Assembly: GCF_025465275.1 (NCBI RefSeq)
Contig: NZ_JAODNK010000025.1
Span: 107,919 to 171,918, forward strand
DNA from: Nocardia sp.
GTDB lineage: Bacteria; Actinomycetota; Actinomycetes; Mycobacteriales; Mycobacteriaceae
Length of the DNA stretch: 64,000 bases
Reading direction: 5' to 3'
Each line of letters begins with the position of its first letter. Position 1 is the first letter of the stretch. Made by a program: the position numbers and the translations under genes. Below the pieces are notes generated by a model. That model saw nothing but the letters and a program-made list of their open reading frames with translations. It searched no databases and was not told the origin of the DNA. This document shows positions 47,519-55,802 of the stretch, piece by piece.

Positions 47519-49467
47519 CCGATCACGTCGAACAACTCGAATTCCAGGCCGAAACTCATCAGCTGCTCGAGTTGATGATCCACTCGGTTTATTCGAACAA
47601 AGACACCTTCCTGCGAGAACTGATCTCGAACGCCTCCGATGCGCTGGACAAGCTGCGCATGGAGTCCTACCGCGACAAGGACCTGGTCGCCGACACCTCC
47701 GACCTGCACATCGAGCTGGCGGTCGACAGCGACGAGCGCGTGCTCACCATCCGCGACAACGGCATCGGCATGTCCCGTGCCGAGGTAGTGGATCTGATCG
47801 GCACGCTGGCCAAGTCCGGCACCGCCGCCATGCGTAAGCAGCTGCTGGAGAACAAGTCCGATACCGCCGCCGAGGAGCTCATCGGCCAGTTCGGCATCGG
47901 CTTCTACTCGACCTTCATGGTGGCCGACAAGGTCGCGCTGACCACCCGCAAGGCGGGCGAGACCACCGGCACCCGCTGGGAGTCCGCCGCGGGCAGCTCC
48001 ACGTACACGATCGAGGAATTGGCCGACGCCCCCCAGGGCACCACCGTCACGCTGCACCTGAAGCCGGTCGACGACGACGACCACATGTTCGACTACACGA
48101 TGGAGTGGAAGCTCCGCGAAATCGTGAAGAAGTACTCCGACTTCATCGCCTGGCCCATCCGCATGGATGTGGAGCGCTCGGTGACCGAAGGCGAGGGTGA
48201 GGACAAGACCGAGAAGACCCTCGTCGAAACCCAGACCCTGAACTCCCAGAAGGCCCTGTGGACCCGCCCCAAGAGCGAGGTGTCCGAGGAGGAGTACAAG
48301 GAGTTCTACAAGCACGTCTCGCACGCCTGGGACGACCCGCTGGAAACCATCGCGCTGAAGGCAGAGGGCACCTTCGAATACCAGGCGCTGCTGTTCCTGC
48401 CCTCGACCGCGCCGTTCGATCTGTTCACCCGGGAGCACAAGCGCGGCGTGCAGCTGTATGTGCGGCGGGTGTTCATCATGGACAACTGCGAAGAGCTGAT
48501 GCCGGAGTACCTGCGCTTCGTCAAGGGCGTGGTGGACGCACAGGACCTGTCGCTCAATGTCTCTCGCGAGATCCTGCAGCAGGACCGGCAGCTCAAGATG
48601 ATCCGCAAGCGCCTGGTGAAGCGGGTGCTGTCCACGATCAAGGAGCTGCAGGGCGCCGAGGACAAGGCCAAGTACCAGACCTTCTGGCGCGAATTCGGCC
48701 GAGTTCTCAAGGAGGGCATGCTCTCCGATCAGGACAATCGCGAATCCATCCTGGCCGTCTCGTCTTTCGTGTCCACCCATGCGACGGACGAGCTCACCAC
48801 GCTGGCCGAGTACGTGTCGCGGATGCCGGAGACCCAGACCGGGATCTACTACATGACCGGCGAATCCCGCGAGCAGATCGAGAACTCACCGCATATCGAG
48901 GCATTCCGGGCCAAGGGCCTGGAGGTGCTGGTGCTGACCGATCCGGTCGACGAGATGTGGGTCGGTTCGGTGCCGGACTTCGACGGGAAACCGTTGCAGT
49001 CCATCGCCAAGGGCGAGATCGATCTGGAATCGGAGGACGAGAAGAAGGCCTCCGAGCAGCTGCGCGAACAGCAGGACAAGGATTTCGCCGATCTGCTCGG
49101 CTGGCTGCAGCAGACCCTGGACGACACCGTGAAGGAGGTCCGCCTGACCTCCCGCCTGACCACCTCCCCGGCCTGCATCGTCGGAGATGTGTTCGATTTC
49201 ACTCCGCTGCTGGAGCGCATGTACCGCGCCTCCGGGCAGCAGTTGCCGGACTCCAAGCGCATCCTCGAGCTGAATCCGGCACATCCGCTGGTCACCGGGT
49301 TGCGCGAGGCGTTCGCCAAGGTCAAGGACGAGGCCGACAAGCCTGCCGAACTCGCCCAGACCGCTGAACTCCTCTACGGCACAGCGGTTCTCGCCGAGGG
49401 CGGCGTACTCGCGGATCCGGCCCACTTCGCCCGCATCCTCGCCGAACGGCTGACCCAAACCCTCTGA
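47515..49467 (+). CDS. htpG: HtpG, Hsp90-family chaperone
   Basis: A 650-residue bacterial Hsp90. The ATP-binding GHKL domain has ELISNASDALDKLR, IRDNGIGMSRAEV and GQFGIGFYSTFMV. The middle domain has LYVRRVFIMDNCEELMPEYLRFVKGVVD with the catalytic-loop Arg region VSREILQQDRQLKMIRKRLVKR, and a C-terminal dimerisation domain follows. GTG start inside the stop of the nuclease gene, so the two are co-translated. No HrcA or HAIR motif is seen before it. Confidence 0.98.
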   Translation: MTDHVEQLEFQAETHQLLELMIHSVYSNKDTFLRELISNASDALDKLRMESYRDKDLVADTSDLHIELAVDSDERVLTIRDNGIGMSRAEVVDLIGTLAKSGTAAMRKQLLENKSDTAAEELIGQFGIGFYSTFMVADKVALTTRKAGETTGTRWESAAGSSTYTIEELADAPQGTTVTLHLKPVDDDDHMFDYTMEWKLREIVKKYSDFIAWPIRMDVERSVTEGEGEDKTEKTLVETQTLNSQKALWTRPKSEVSEEEYKEFYKHVSHAWDDPLETIALKAEGTFEYQALLFLPSTAPFDLFTREHKRGVQLYVRRVFIMDNCEELMPEYLRFVKGVVDAQDLSLNVSREILQQDRQLKMIRKRLVKRVLSTIKELQGAEDKAKYQTFWREFGRVLKEGMLSDQDNRESILAVSSFVSTHATDELTTLAEYVSRMPETQTGIYYMTGESREQIENSPHIEAFRAKGLEVLVLTDPVDEMWVGSVPDFDGKPLQSIAKGEIDLESEDEKKASEQLREQQDKDFADLLGWLQQTLDDTVKEVRLTSRLTTSPACIVGDVFDFTPLLERMYRASGQQLPDSKRILELNPAHPLVTGLREAFAKVKDEADKPAELAQTAELLYGTAVLAEGGVLADPAHFARILAERLTQTL

Positions 49468-49727
49468 CCTGCAAGATATCTCGTACCTGTCGCACCCCCG
49501 GTGGCTCGATCGCCGGGGGTGCGGCTGTGCGGCGGCGGTTTTCGGTCATGCCCGATCTCGCATGGATGTGACGCCGGTAATTTTTTCGGTAGTTCCGGGA
49601 ACTCCCCCCGGTCAGGTGTGCGTTGTACGTCTTGGTCGTAAGTTTTTCGTGTTCGTGTCTCACATGCTCGCGCCGAACATCGTGCGGGCGCTTCTCTTGC
49701 CAGGCAAGTTGCAAGTCGCCTGCCGAT
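49468..49727. other. Region between htpG and the cold-shock gene
   Basis: About 260 bases without a gene. It includes GGTAATTTTTTCGG near 49575 and a GGCAAGTTGC/GTCGCCTGCC stretch (49703-49724). A promoter for the cold-shock transcript probably lies here, giving a leader of more than 100 bases. Confidence 0.4.
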
Positions 49728-49794
49728 ACTTTCGAGCGACCTGCAAGCAGTCGCTACGACACTTTCGAGCGACCTGCCAAGCAGTCGCTACGAC
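49728..49794. repeat. Tandem 33/34-base repeat, each unit a hairpin, upstream of cspA
   Basis: Unit 1 (49728-49760) and unit 2 (49761-49794) both start ACTTTCGAGCGACCTGC and end CAGTCGCTACGAC; unit 2 has one extra C. Each contains GCGAC and GTCGC around an eight- to nine-base loop. They lie 57 bases before the cold-shock start codon. Confidence 0.9.
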
Positions 49795-49850
49795 TTCGAC
49801 CCGGTCACCGTGACCGCGGCGGCCGATGCAACATTCAGCAGGAGAAAGTT

Positions 49851-50051
49851 ATGGTTCAGGGCACCGTCAAGTGGTTCAACGCGGAGAAGGGCTACGGCTT
49901 CATCGCCCGCGAGGACGGCCCCGATGTGTTCGTTCACTACTCTGAAATCGAAGGCAACGGCTACCGCCAGCTCGAAGAGGGCCAGGCCGTGAGCTTCGAA
50001 ATCACCGAGGGCAAGAAGGGTCCGCAGGCTGCAGCTGTGCGCCCGCACTGA
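49851..50051 (+). CDS. cspA: Cold-shock protein (CspA family)
   Basis: A 66-residue single cold-shock domain. RNP1 is GYGFIAR and RNP2 is VFVHYSEI, in the order expected after [10 protein letters not shown]. It binds single-stranded RNA or DNA and melts secondary structure. A good site (AGGAGAAAGTT) precedes ATG 49851. The long leader with tandem hairpins may control its translation by temperature, as in other csp genes. Confidence 0.96.
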   Translation: MVQGTVKWFNAEKGYGFIAREDGPDVFVHYSEIEGNGYRQLEEGQAVSFEITEGKKGPQAAAVRPH

Positions 50052-50102
50052 GGCTCCCGGATATGCGCTGATTAACCCGCGCACTCCGAACTCGTGAAAC
50101 AG

Positions 50103-50135
50103 CAAGACCCGCACTGGAATCCGGTGCGGGTCTTG
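50103..50135. terminator. cspA terminator
   Basis: Twelve-base arms CAAGACCCGCAC (50103-50114) and GTGCGGGTCTTG (50124-50135), then TTCTCT; about 50 bases after the stop. Confidence 0.85.
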
Positions 50136-50281
50136 TTCTCTAGTCGTGACAACTGATCTCGGAAGGTCCGGGTAACTCCCCGGGTACCCCCGAAATCGGT
50201 TGCGCGCCTAGCCGTTCCTACGCGTAACCGGCTGGCGACGGCACTCGGCCGTGCGCTGAAGTTCCGGGGAGGCGGGGGAGC

Positions 50282-51049
50282 CTAGCGCGGCGCCATGCGG
50301 AGGGCGCCGTCCATGCGGATGGTCTCACCGTTCAGGTAGTCGTGCTCGGTGATGTACTGCGCGAGCTGCGCGTACTCGTCCGGGCGTCCCAGGCGGGACG
50401 GGAACGGCACACCGGACTCGAGGCCCTTGCGGTACTCCTCGGTGACACCGGCGAGCATCGGGGTGTCGATGATGCCGGGGGCGATGGTGTTGACGCGAAT
50501 GCCGAACTGCGCCAGGTCACGTGCGGCCGGGATGGTCATGCCGGCGACGCCGCCCTTGGAGGCGGAGTAGGCGATCTGCCCGATCTGGCCCTCGAACGCC
50601 GCGACCGACGCGGTATTGATGACCACGCCGCGCTGGCCGTACTCGTCGACCGGCTCGGTCTTGGAGATGGCGTCGGCGGCCAGGCGCATGACATTGAAGC
50701 TGCCGAGCAGGTTCACGGTGATGACCGTGCGGAACAGCTCGAGGTCGTGCGGGCCGTTCTTGGACAGGATGCGTCCCGCCCAGCCGACACCGGCGCAGTT
50801 GACGACAATGCGCAGCGGCACACCGGATTCGACGACCGTGGCGACCGCGGCGGCCACCTCGTCACCGCTGGTGACATCGGTCGGGATCAGGGTGACACCG
50901 GCGGGGACGCTGTCGCCCGCGCGCTCGATCGACTGTGCCAGGTCGAACCCGAACACGGTGGCACCGGCGTCGGCGAAGCGCTTGGCGGTGGCCGCGCCCA
51001 GGCCGGACGCACCTCCGGTGACGATGGCGGCGGAGCCGGAAATCTCCAC
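50282..51049 (-). CDS. Short-chain dehydrogenase, 3-hydroxyacyl-CoA dehydrogenase (HSD17B10) type
   Basis: A 255-residue SDR from GTG 51049, preceded by GAGAGGACC. The NAD site is TGGASGLGAATAK, then NCAGVGWAG. Catalytic Ser, Tyr and Lys lie in INTASVAAFEGQIGQIAYSASKGG, and APGIIDTPML closes the fold. The sequence pattern is that of type-2 3-hydroxyacyl-CoA dehydrogenases acting in fatty or branched acid breakdown. Upstream, in the same orientation, is copy A of the covarying hairpin repeat. Confidence 0.92.
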   Translation of the reverse strand: MEISGSAAIVTGGASGLGAATAKRFADAGATVFGFDLAQSIERAGDSVPAGVTLIPTDVTSGDEVAAAVATVVESGVPLRIVVNCAGVGWAGRILSKNGPHDLELFRTVITVNLLGSFNVMRLAADAISKTEPVDEYGQRGVVINTASVAAFEGQIGQIAYSASKGGVAGMTIPAARDLAQFGIRVNTIAPGIIDTPMLAGVTEEYRKGLESGVPFPSRLGRPDEYAQLAQYITEHDYLNGETIRMDGALRMAPR

Positions 51050-51104
51050 GTGATTGGTCCTCTCGACTGTGGAGCGCCCTCTCACTGGCCCTCCGTCAAC
51101 AAGC

Positions 51105-51237
51105 ACTGTATATATCTGCCTCCGCTTCGTTCCGGCGGGGTTCGTGGCCCTGTTACCCGGTTCTTCCCTCCTTCCGCTCCTCCGCTTCGCTCCCCCGCTC
51201 CACGCAGTCCAGAACCGGGCGGGCCACGAACTTGGGG
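51105..51237 (-). repeat. Hairpin repeat element, copy A
   Basis: Read on the minus strand it runs from CCCCAAGTTCGTGGCCCGCC to GCAGATATATACAGT. Outer arms GTTCGTGGCCC/GGGCCACGAAC (on the plus strand 51140-51150 and 51221-51231) and inner arms CCCGGTTCT/AGAACCGGG (51156-51164, 51211-51219) make a long hairpin around a purine-rich loop. It ends 55 bases before the SDR start. It matches copy B at 59121-59251. Confidence 0.9.
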
Positions 51238-51353
51238 CGGATGTATTTCGGGCGCTTGACCTTGGTCCACTCAGTCCAGAGTGGGGACGAACGCGAAGCT
51301 CGGGGTGTTTGCGAAGAGGGCGGGGGCCTTTGTGGGTCAGACTTTGCGGTTTG

Positions 51354-51369
51354 CGAACACGGGTGTTCG
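51354..51369. promoter_or_regulatory. Palindromic operator before the SDR-TetR pair
   Basis: CGAACAC-GG-GTGTTCG is a perfect 7-2-7 palindrome 20 bases before ATG 51390. A TAATCT -10-like site (51378-51383) lies between, placing transcription start at about the ATG. It is the likely binding site of the TetR protein encoded at 52330. Confidence 0.75.
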
Positions 51370-51389
51370 TTGAGTGCTAATCTCGTTCT

Positions 51390-52301
51390 ATGAACGCCAG
51401 CACGGCCCGACGTCCGCGCCGTGGTCTCCTAGGCCCGGCCCAGTCGGTGGCCGGCAAACGCATCCTGATCACCGGTGCCGCCCGCGGTATCGGCGCGGCC
51501 CTCGCCCGGCAACTGCATGCCCGCGGCGCCCGGGTGGCACTGCTCGGCATCGAAGAGGGGCTGCTGGCCGAGGTCGCCGCGGACTGCGGCGACGCGCCCT
51601 GGCGCTACTGCGATATCGGTGATCAGGCCCAGGTGGAGCGAGTGGTCAACTCGCTCACCGCCGAACTGGGCGGTCTCGACGCCGTGGTCGCGAATGCCGG
51701 TATCGCCCGGCAGCTTTCACTGCTGGGCGGCGAGCCGGACGTGCTCGAGGAAACCCTCACCGTCAATGTGCTCGGCGTCTACTACACGCTGCGCGCCGCC
51801 GGCCCGCACATCGCGCACCCCGGCGGTTACGTACTGCTGGTGTCCTCGCTGGCCGCCGCCATCCACCTACCTCTGGCGGGCGCCTACAGCGCCTCCAAGG
51901 CAGCCGTGGAGGCGCTCGGCGACACCCTCCGAATAGAACTGCGGCACACCGGAGCGAAGGTCGGTATGGCCTATTTCGCCGAACTCGATACCGATATGAC
52001 CAGCCGTGGCTTCGGCACCGATGCCGCCCGCGACATACTCGGCCGCAATACCGTTTCCGGCACCGCGCCCCTCGGTCCGGCCATCGACGCCATGGAACGC
52101 GCCCTGGCCCGTCGCTCCCGGCGGGTGTTCTCGCCGTACTGGGTAGGCCTGATCCTGAGTTTCCGCGGCGTCGGACAGCGGGTTGTCGACTACGCTCTGC
52201 GCCACGGGGTCGAGACCGGACTGGAAGTTGCCCGGACCGAGCGAGTGGCTTTCACCACCGAGCAGCCGGCGCGCCCCCGCAGAATGGGAAAGCTCGCCTG
52301 A
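51390..52301 (+). CDS. Short-chain dehydrogenase, TetR-linked
   Basis: A 303-residue SDR with a basic N-terminal extension. The cofactor site is ITGAARGIGAALAR, then ANAGIARQ. Catalytic Ser is in LLVSSLAAAIH and Tyr/Lys in AYSASKAAVEAL. The C-terminal part of about 60 residues is longer than in classical SDRs and contains a mildly hydrophobic stretch (VFSPYWVGLILSFRGVGQ), suggesting membrane association. Followed at 28 bases by the TetR gene. The substrate is unknown. No ribosome site is seen, fitting a leaderless mRNA. Confidence 0.9.
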   Translation: MNASTARRPRRGLLGPAQSVAGKRILITGAARGIGAALARQLHARGARVALLGIEEGLLAEVAADCGDAPWRYCDIGDQAQVERVVNSLTAELGGLDAVVANAGIARQLSLLGGEPDVLEETLTVNVLGVYYTLRAAGPHIAHPGGYVLLVSSLAAAIHLPLAGAYSASKAAVEALGDTLRIELRHTGAKVGMAYFAELDTDMTSRGFGTDAARDILGRNTVSGTAPLGPAIDAMERALARRSRRVFSPYWVGLILSFRGVGQRVVDYALRHGVETGLEVARTERVAFTTEQPARPRRMGKLA

Positions 52302-52329
52302 ACCGCTACGGCCCAACGGAGTTCACCGC

Positions 52330-52980
52330 ATGACCGATTCGGCAGTAACCGCTCGTCAGTTGCCCCGCGGCCGGCACGGTCTACCCCGCGAGATCGTGGT
52401 CGCCGCGCAGCGCGACCGCATTCTGCTGGCCATGGCCGAGGCCATGACCGAGAACGGTTATGTCGGAACACCGGTCGCGGCGGTCATCAAGCGCGCCGGT
52501 GTTTCGCGTGAAACCTTCTACGAGCAATTCCGTTCGAAGGAAGACTGTTTCGAGGCCGCGTTCGAGCGCGCCGTGGAACTCATGCTGACCGGCATCTTCG
52601 CCGCGACCGGCGCCGAATTCGACGGGGAAACCCAGACCGAGCGCATCGAACGCGTGCTCGGCTCCTACCTCGACGCCCTCGCCGCCGAACCCGCGTTCGC
52701 GCGCGTGTTCCTCGTCGAGGTCTACGCAGTAGGCCCCGAAGCCATCGCCCGCCGCACCCAACTGCAGGAAACCTTCGTCGCGGTGGTCGCCGATATTTTG
52801 GACGCCGACACGGAAGAGCAGCGGTTCGCCTGTCAGACCCTGGTGGCCGCGCTGAGCGCCATGGTCACCAATCGCATTGCCGTCGGTGACGTGGAGGGCC
52901 TGCGCGCCCTGCGTGACCCGCTGCTGAACCTGGTGCGCCGCAGCGGCGGCCTGTTCGGCGCCGTGCCCCTCACCGACTGA
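52330..52980 (+). CDS. TetR-family regulator
   Basis: A 216-residue protein from ATG 52330. The helix-turn-helix is TPVAAVIKRAGVSRETFYEQFRSKEDCFEAAF. The C-terminal domain is helical and matches the type common beside SDR and lipid genes. It is co-directional with the SDR gene and probably binds the palindrome at 51354. It ends one base before the convergent GDT1 gene. Confidence 0.9.
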   Translation: MTDSAVTARQLPRGRHGLPREIVVAAQRDRILLAMAEAMTENGYVGTPVAAVIKRAGVSRETFYEQFRSKEDCFEAAFERAVELMLTGIFAATGAEFDGETQTERIERVLGSYLDALAAEPAFARVFLVEVYAVGPEAIARRTQLQETFVAVVADILDADTEEQRFACQTLVAALSAMVTNRIAVGDVEGLRALRDPLLNLVRRSGGLFGAVPLTD

Positions 52981-52981
52981 A

Positions 52982-53722
52982 CTACGCGGTTCGCTCCTCG
53001 ATAGTGCGGTCCGGGCGATCCTCGCTGTCCGGTCGCGCCGGAATCGGCGTGCCGGCCCGTTGGCGCAGCAGCAGCACCACTCCGGCGATCGCGGGCAGGA
53101 CCAGTGCCACTGCCGCCGCGCCCAGCGTTCCCAGCCCCGGGGCCAGTGCGTCGAGCAGTGTCGCCGCGCCGAAGTACAGGAACAGCAGACCCGAGCACAG
53201 CGCGATCAGCCGTTCCGGCACATGCTTGCCGACCGTCACGCCGATCAGAATCGCGAGTCCGCCGGCGGCGACCATGCCGAGCACCGAGCCGATCCACACC
53301 GCGACCCAGCCGTTCTTGGTGGCCAGGGCCATGGTGGCGAACATGGTGCGGTCGCCGAGTTCGGCGAGCAGGAAGGCGGACAGCACCACCAGGAAGGCCG
53401 ACCGCGATTTGGTCTGCGGTGCAGCGGTTTCGGTTTCGGCCTCGTCGTCTGCGCCGGAGAGGATTTCGCGGAGTGTCCACAGGCCGACACCGATCAGGGT
53501 GGCCGCGGCGAACAGTGAGATGACGGTGGTGGGCAGCGCCGCACCGAGGAAGTGGCCGACACCGACGGCGATCAGGTTCACCAGCACGCTGGCCACACTG
53601 ATCGCGCTCAACACCACCCACCAGCGGTAGCGCAGCGCGAATGTCAGGGCCATGAGTTGCGATTTATCGCCCAGCTCGGCGAGGAACAGCGCGCCGAAGC
53701 TCAGCAAAATCGTGGTGATCAC
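52982..53722 (-). CDS. GDT1/TMEM165-family manganese exporter
   Basis: A 246-residue membrane protein from GTG 53722 with GGGAG upstream. The family has two copies of the ExGD[KR]-[TS] motif; here they are ELGDKSQLMALTFA and ELGDRTMFATMALA, about 120 residues apart in opposite topology, with six to seven spans. Bacterial members (MneA/YebN-like function) export Mn2+. The yybP-ykoY riboswitch before the gene supports Mn2+ as substrate. The C-terminus is a short acidic/basic tail. Confidence 0.92.
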   Translation of the reverse strand: MITTILLSFGALFLAELGDKSQLMALTFALRYRWWVVLSAISVASVLVNLIAVGVGHFLGAALPTTVISLFAAATLIGVGLWTLREILSGADDEAETETAAPQTKSRSAFLVVLSAFLLAELGDRTMFATMALATKNGWVAVWIGSVLGMVAAGGLAILIGVTVGKHVPERLIALCSGLLFLYFGAATLLDALAPGLGTLGAAAVALVLPAIAGVVLLLRQRAGTPIPARPDSEDRPDRTIEERTA

Positions 53723-53820
53723 AGTGTCAGCTCCCAGGTCTCCGGCCTGTCGGCATGAATGCGGGGCGCTGCGCTCCGCTGCCGACAAACACCCGAACCA
53801 AAAATCGGTTTGGTTTGTCT

Positions 53821-53926
53821 TGGCCGAAGGTCTCGCCCACCGGAAACTTCCACCGGTTCACGCAGCCGGACCCGAGAAGGATCAGTATGTCGACTACGCA
53901 ATTGGGGGCTACTCCCCTTCGCTGCC
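53821..53926 (-). promoter_or_regulatory. yybP-ykoY (Mn2+) riboswitch
   Basis: Read on the minus strand: GAAGGGGAGTAGC, then GTCGACATACTGA, a variable arm, and CGGTGGGCGAGACCTTCGGC. The GGGGAGTAGC and GGGCGAGACCT elements are the conserved metal-binding segments of this class, and CGAAGG/CCTTCG closes stem P1. The next segment (about 53780-53820) forms a hairpin with GACAAAC and GTTTGTC arms, which could be the expression platform. It lies about 100 bases before the GTG of the GDT1 gene. Confidence 0.85.
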
Positions 53927-54051
53927 GACCATACTACCCCGGCAAATCCGGCAGCGGCAAACCGGCATCACCGAAATCGCAATGCGCGCAATAAGTTTGG
54001 AGACGCTGCCGCGAGGTTTCGGGTGCCCTTACGCACCTGGGAAGTGTTCCC

Positions 54052-54573
54052 TCACGCAGCCAGCAGCATGGCGAGAACCGCGGTATCGGGATCGCTGATG
54101 GGATCCACTCCCACCCGGCTGACCATGGATGTCACGGATCCGTCGGGATCGGTTTCGACCCAGGCGGCGCGATGTTCCAGCCCCAGATGCGGCAGCCCCG
54201 GCAGCAGCAGGGTGCCCGAAGCCGCGCCCGAGCACTCGGGTAGCGACGGCCGCGTTTCGCGCGGCGGATGTAAAAGAATCAATGCCGGTGGCACATGTCC
54301 GGCAAACCTTCCGGGCAGCAGTGCGGACGCACCCAGCACGGTGCCTTCGGCAATAACCAATCCGACCATCCCGGGCTCAGGATCTTCCGGCAGTTCTTCC
54401 CTCGCCCCGAACACCGTCGTGGTCGCCAGCAGCCCGGGCAGACTCGCCACCCGCACGGCCAGGACCAGTAGCTGTGCCCATTCCTTCGTGGAGTCCGGCC
54501 AGCGGCCGGAAATCACGAACCCACACAGTGAGCCGCCTGATTGAAACGGCAATACACCGATCTGCTCGCTCAT
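54052..54573 (-). CDS. Unrecognised 173-residue protein
   Basis: GGGAGG lies six bases before ATG 54573, so translation is well supported. The protein is soluble, with an Arg-poor hydrophobic core (LLVLAVRVASLPGLLATTTVFG) and a VGLVIAEGTVLGASALL stretch, and no signal peptide. No domain or catalytic motif is recognised. It follows sodA on the same strand after a strong terminator, so it probably has its own promoter. Confidence 0.65.
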   Translation of the reverse strand: MSEQIGVLPFQSGGSLCGFVISGRWPDSTKEWAQLLVLAVRVASLPGLLATTTVFGAREELPEDPEPGMVGLVIAEGTVLGASALLPGRFAGHVPPALILLHPPRETRPSLPECSGAASGTLLLPGLPHLGLEHRAAWVETDPDGSVTSMVSRVGVDPISDPDTAVLAMLLAA

Positions 54574-54714
54574 CGCGTGCCTCCCGATATGACGATCCGG
54601 GGCGGCTCTGCCCGTCCTAGTACTCGAGTTTGTACCTATTCAGGACTGGCACACAAGTACCAAAGAGTGCTAGCACCCGGCGTGTCGGTCGGACACCCGA
54701 CCTGGGGAAACGCA

Positions 54715-54749
54715 AAAGGCCCGCGAATCACAAAGATTCGCGGGCCTTT
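54715..54749. terminator. Strong hairpin terminator after sodA
   Basis: Fifteen-base arms AAAGGCCCGCGAATC (54715-54729) and GATTCGCGGGCCTTT (54735-54749) with a five-base loop. It lies 155 bases after the sodA stop. Confidence 0.85.
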
Positions 54750-54763
54750 CGACAACCTGCCGG

Positions 54764-54890
54764 GCTTCAGGGGCTGCGTCCCCGAATCCCGTCGGCGGTC
54801 AGGAGCGGTGCTCCCAAATCCCGGTCGAGGGTCCAGGGGCTGCGTCCCCGGCCCCTCGCTCAGGGGGTGTGGGGGCGTCAGCCCCCACGT
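54764..54890. repeat. Cluster of short GC hairpins between sodA and its terminator
   Basis: AGGGGCTGCGTCCCCG occurs twice (about 54769-54785 and 54835-54851), and GTGGGGGC/GCCCCCAC is at 54869-54888. Similar hairpins occur at 45787-45803 and 55753-55774, so this is a dispersed short motif. Confidence 0.7.
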
Positions 54891-54904
54891 CGGTCCTACG
54901 GCAA

Positions 54905-55528
54905 TCAGCCGAAGATCAGACCCTTGCCCTGCTGGGTCGCACGGGCGAAGCGGTCCTGCACGTCGGCCCAGTTGACGACGTTCCAGAACGCGGTCACGTA
55001 GTCGGCCTTGACGTTTTTGTACTGCAGGTAGAAGGCGTGCTCCCACATATCGACCTGCAGCAGCGGGATGATGCCCAGCGGCACATTGGCCTGCTGGTCG
55101 TACAGCTGGAAGGTGAGCAGCTTCTGGCCCAGGGTGTCGTACCCGAGGACGGCCCAGCCGGAGCCCTGCAGACCGTTGGCGGCAGCGGTGAACTGCGCGC
55201 GGAACTTGTCGAACGACCCGAACTGGTCGTCGATGGCGGCTTCGAGCTCGCCGACCGGCTTGTCGCCACCGTTGGGGGAAAGGTTCTTCCACCAGATGGA
55301 GTGGTTGGCATGGCCACCCAGGTGGAACGCCAGGTTCTTCTCGTTCAGGAAGATGGCGGCGTGGTCGCCCGACTCACGGGCGGCTTCCAGCTTGCCCAGT
55401 GCGGCGTTTGCGCCCGCGACGTAGGCGGCGTGGTGCTTGGAGTGGTGGATCTCGTTGATCTGCCCGGAGATGTGGGGCTCCAGGGCGCTGTAGTCGTAAT
55501 CCAGTTCTGGCAGCGTGTACTCAGCCAC
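54905..55528 (-). CDS. sodA: Superoxide dismutase (Mn/Fe family)
   Basis: A 207-residue enzyme converting superoxide to peroxide and oxygen. Metal ligands are His28, His76, Asp160 and His164 ([11 protein letters not shown]), and the N-terminus [20 protein letters not shown] is typical. Residue 145 is Gln ([11 protein letters not shown]), where the iron enzyme of M. tuberculosis has His; Gln at this position goes with manganese in related enzymes. No signal peptide, as in mycobacterial SodA. Followed by several hairpins and a terminator. Confidence 0.98.
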   Translation of the reverse strand: MAEYTLPELDYDYSALEPHISGQINEIHHSKHHAAYVAGANAALGKLEAARESGDHAAIFLNEKNLAFHLGGHANHSIWWKNLSPNGGDKPVGELEAAIDDQFGSFDKFRAQFTAAANGLQGSGWAVLGYDTLGQKLLTFQLYDQQANVPLGIIPLLQVDMWEHAFYLQYKNVKADYVTAFWNVVNWADVQDRFARATQQGKGLIFG

Positions 55529-55752
55529 GATGTCCCTTCCTCAGTGTGTCGGGGCTGTGTGCCCGGGGCCTTTGCCTAGGCGCACCCAACCATCATTCGT
55601 ACACCCGCTCCCGTGCAACCGGGCTGCGTGCCCCCACATTCCGGTGCTCACGACAGTTTCCCAACCTTTGGAACAGTCGGGATCGCAACTGGAAACGGGG
55701 ACGGGGACAGGCATACCTCGACGAGGATCGCTGAAACTGAAGGGCGGACGGC

Positions 55753-55774
55753 CGTGGGGGCTGGAGCCCCCACG
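55753..55774. terminator. Hairpin between the minus-strand 55803 gene and sodA
   Basis: CGTGGGGGCT (55753-55762) and AGCCCCCACG (55765-55774) with a two-base loop. It lies about 30 bases past the stop of the gene ending at 55803, as a terminator would. Confidence 0.6.
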
Positions 55775-55802
55775 AATTCATGCTGATTTCACCATGCCGA
55801 AT

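Noticed and set aside
51082..51270. Open frames inside the hairpin repeat copies, with matching peptides in both copies
   Set aside because: The matching peptides follow from DNA identity of the repeats. The stem change and lack of a ribosome site favour a noncoding element.
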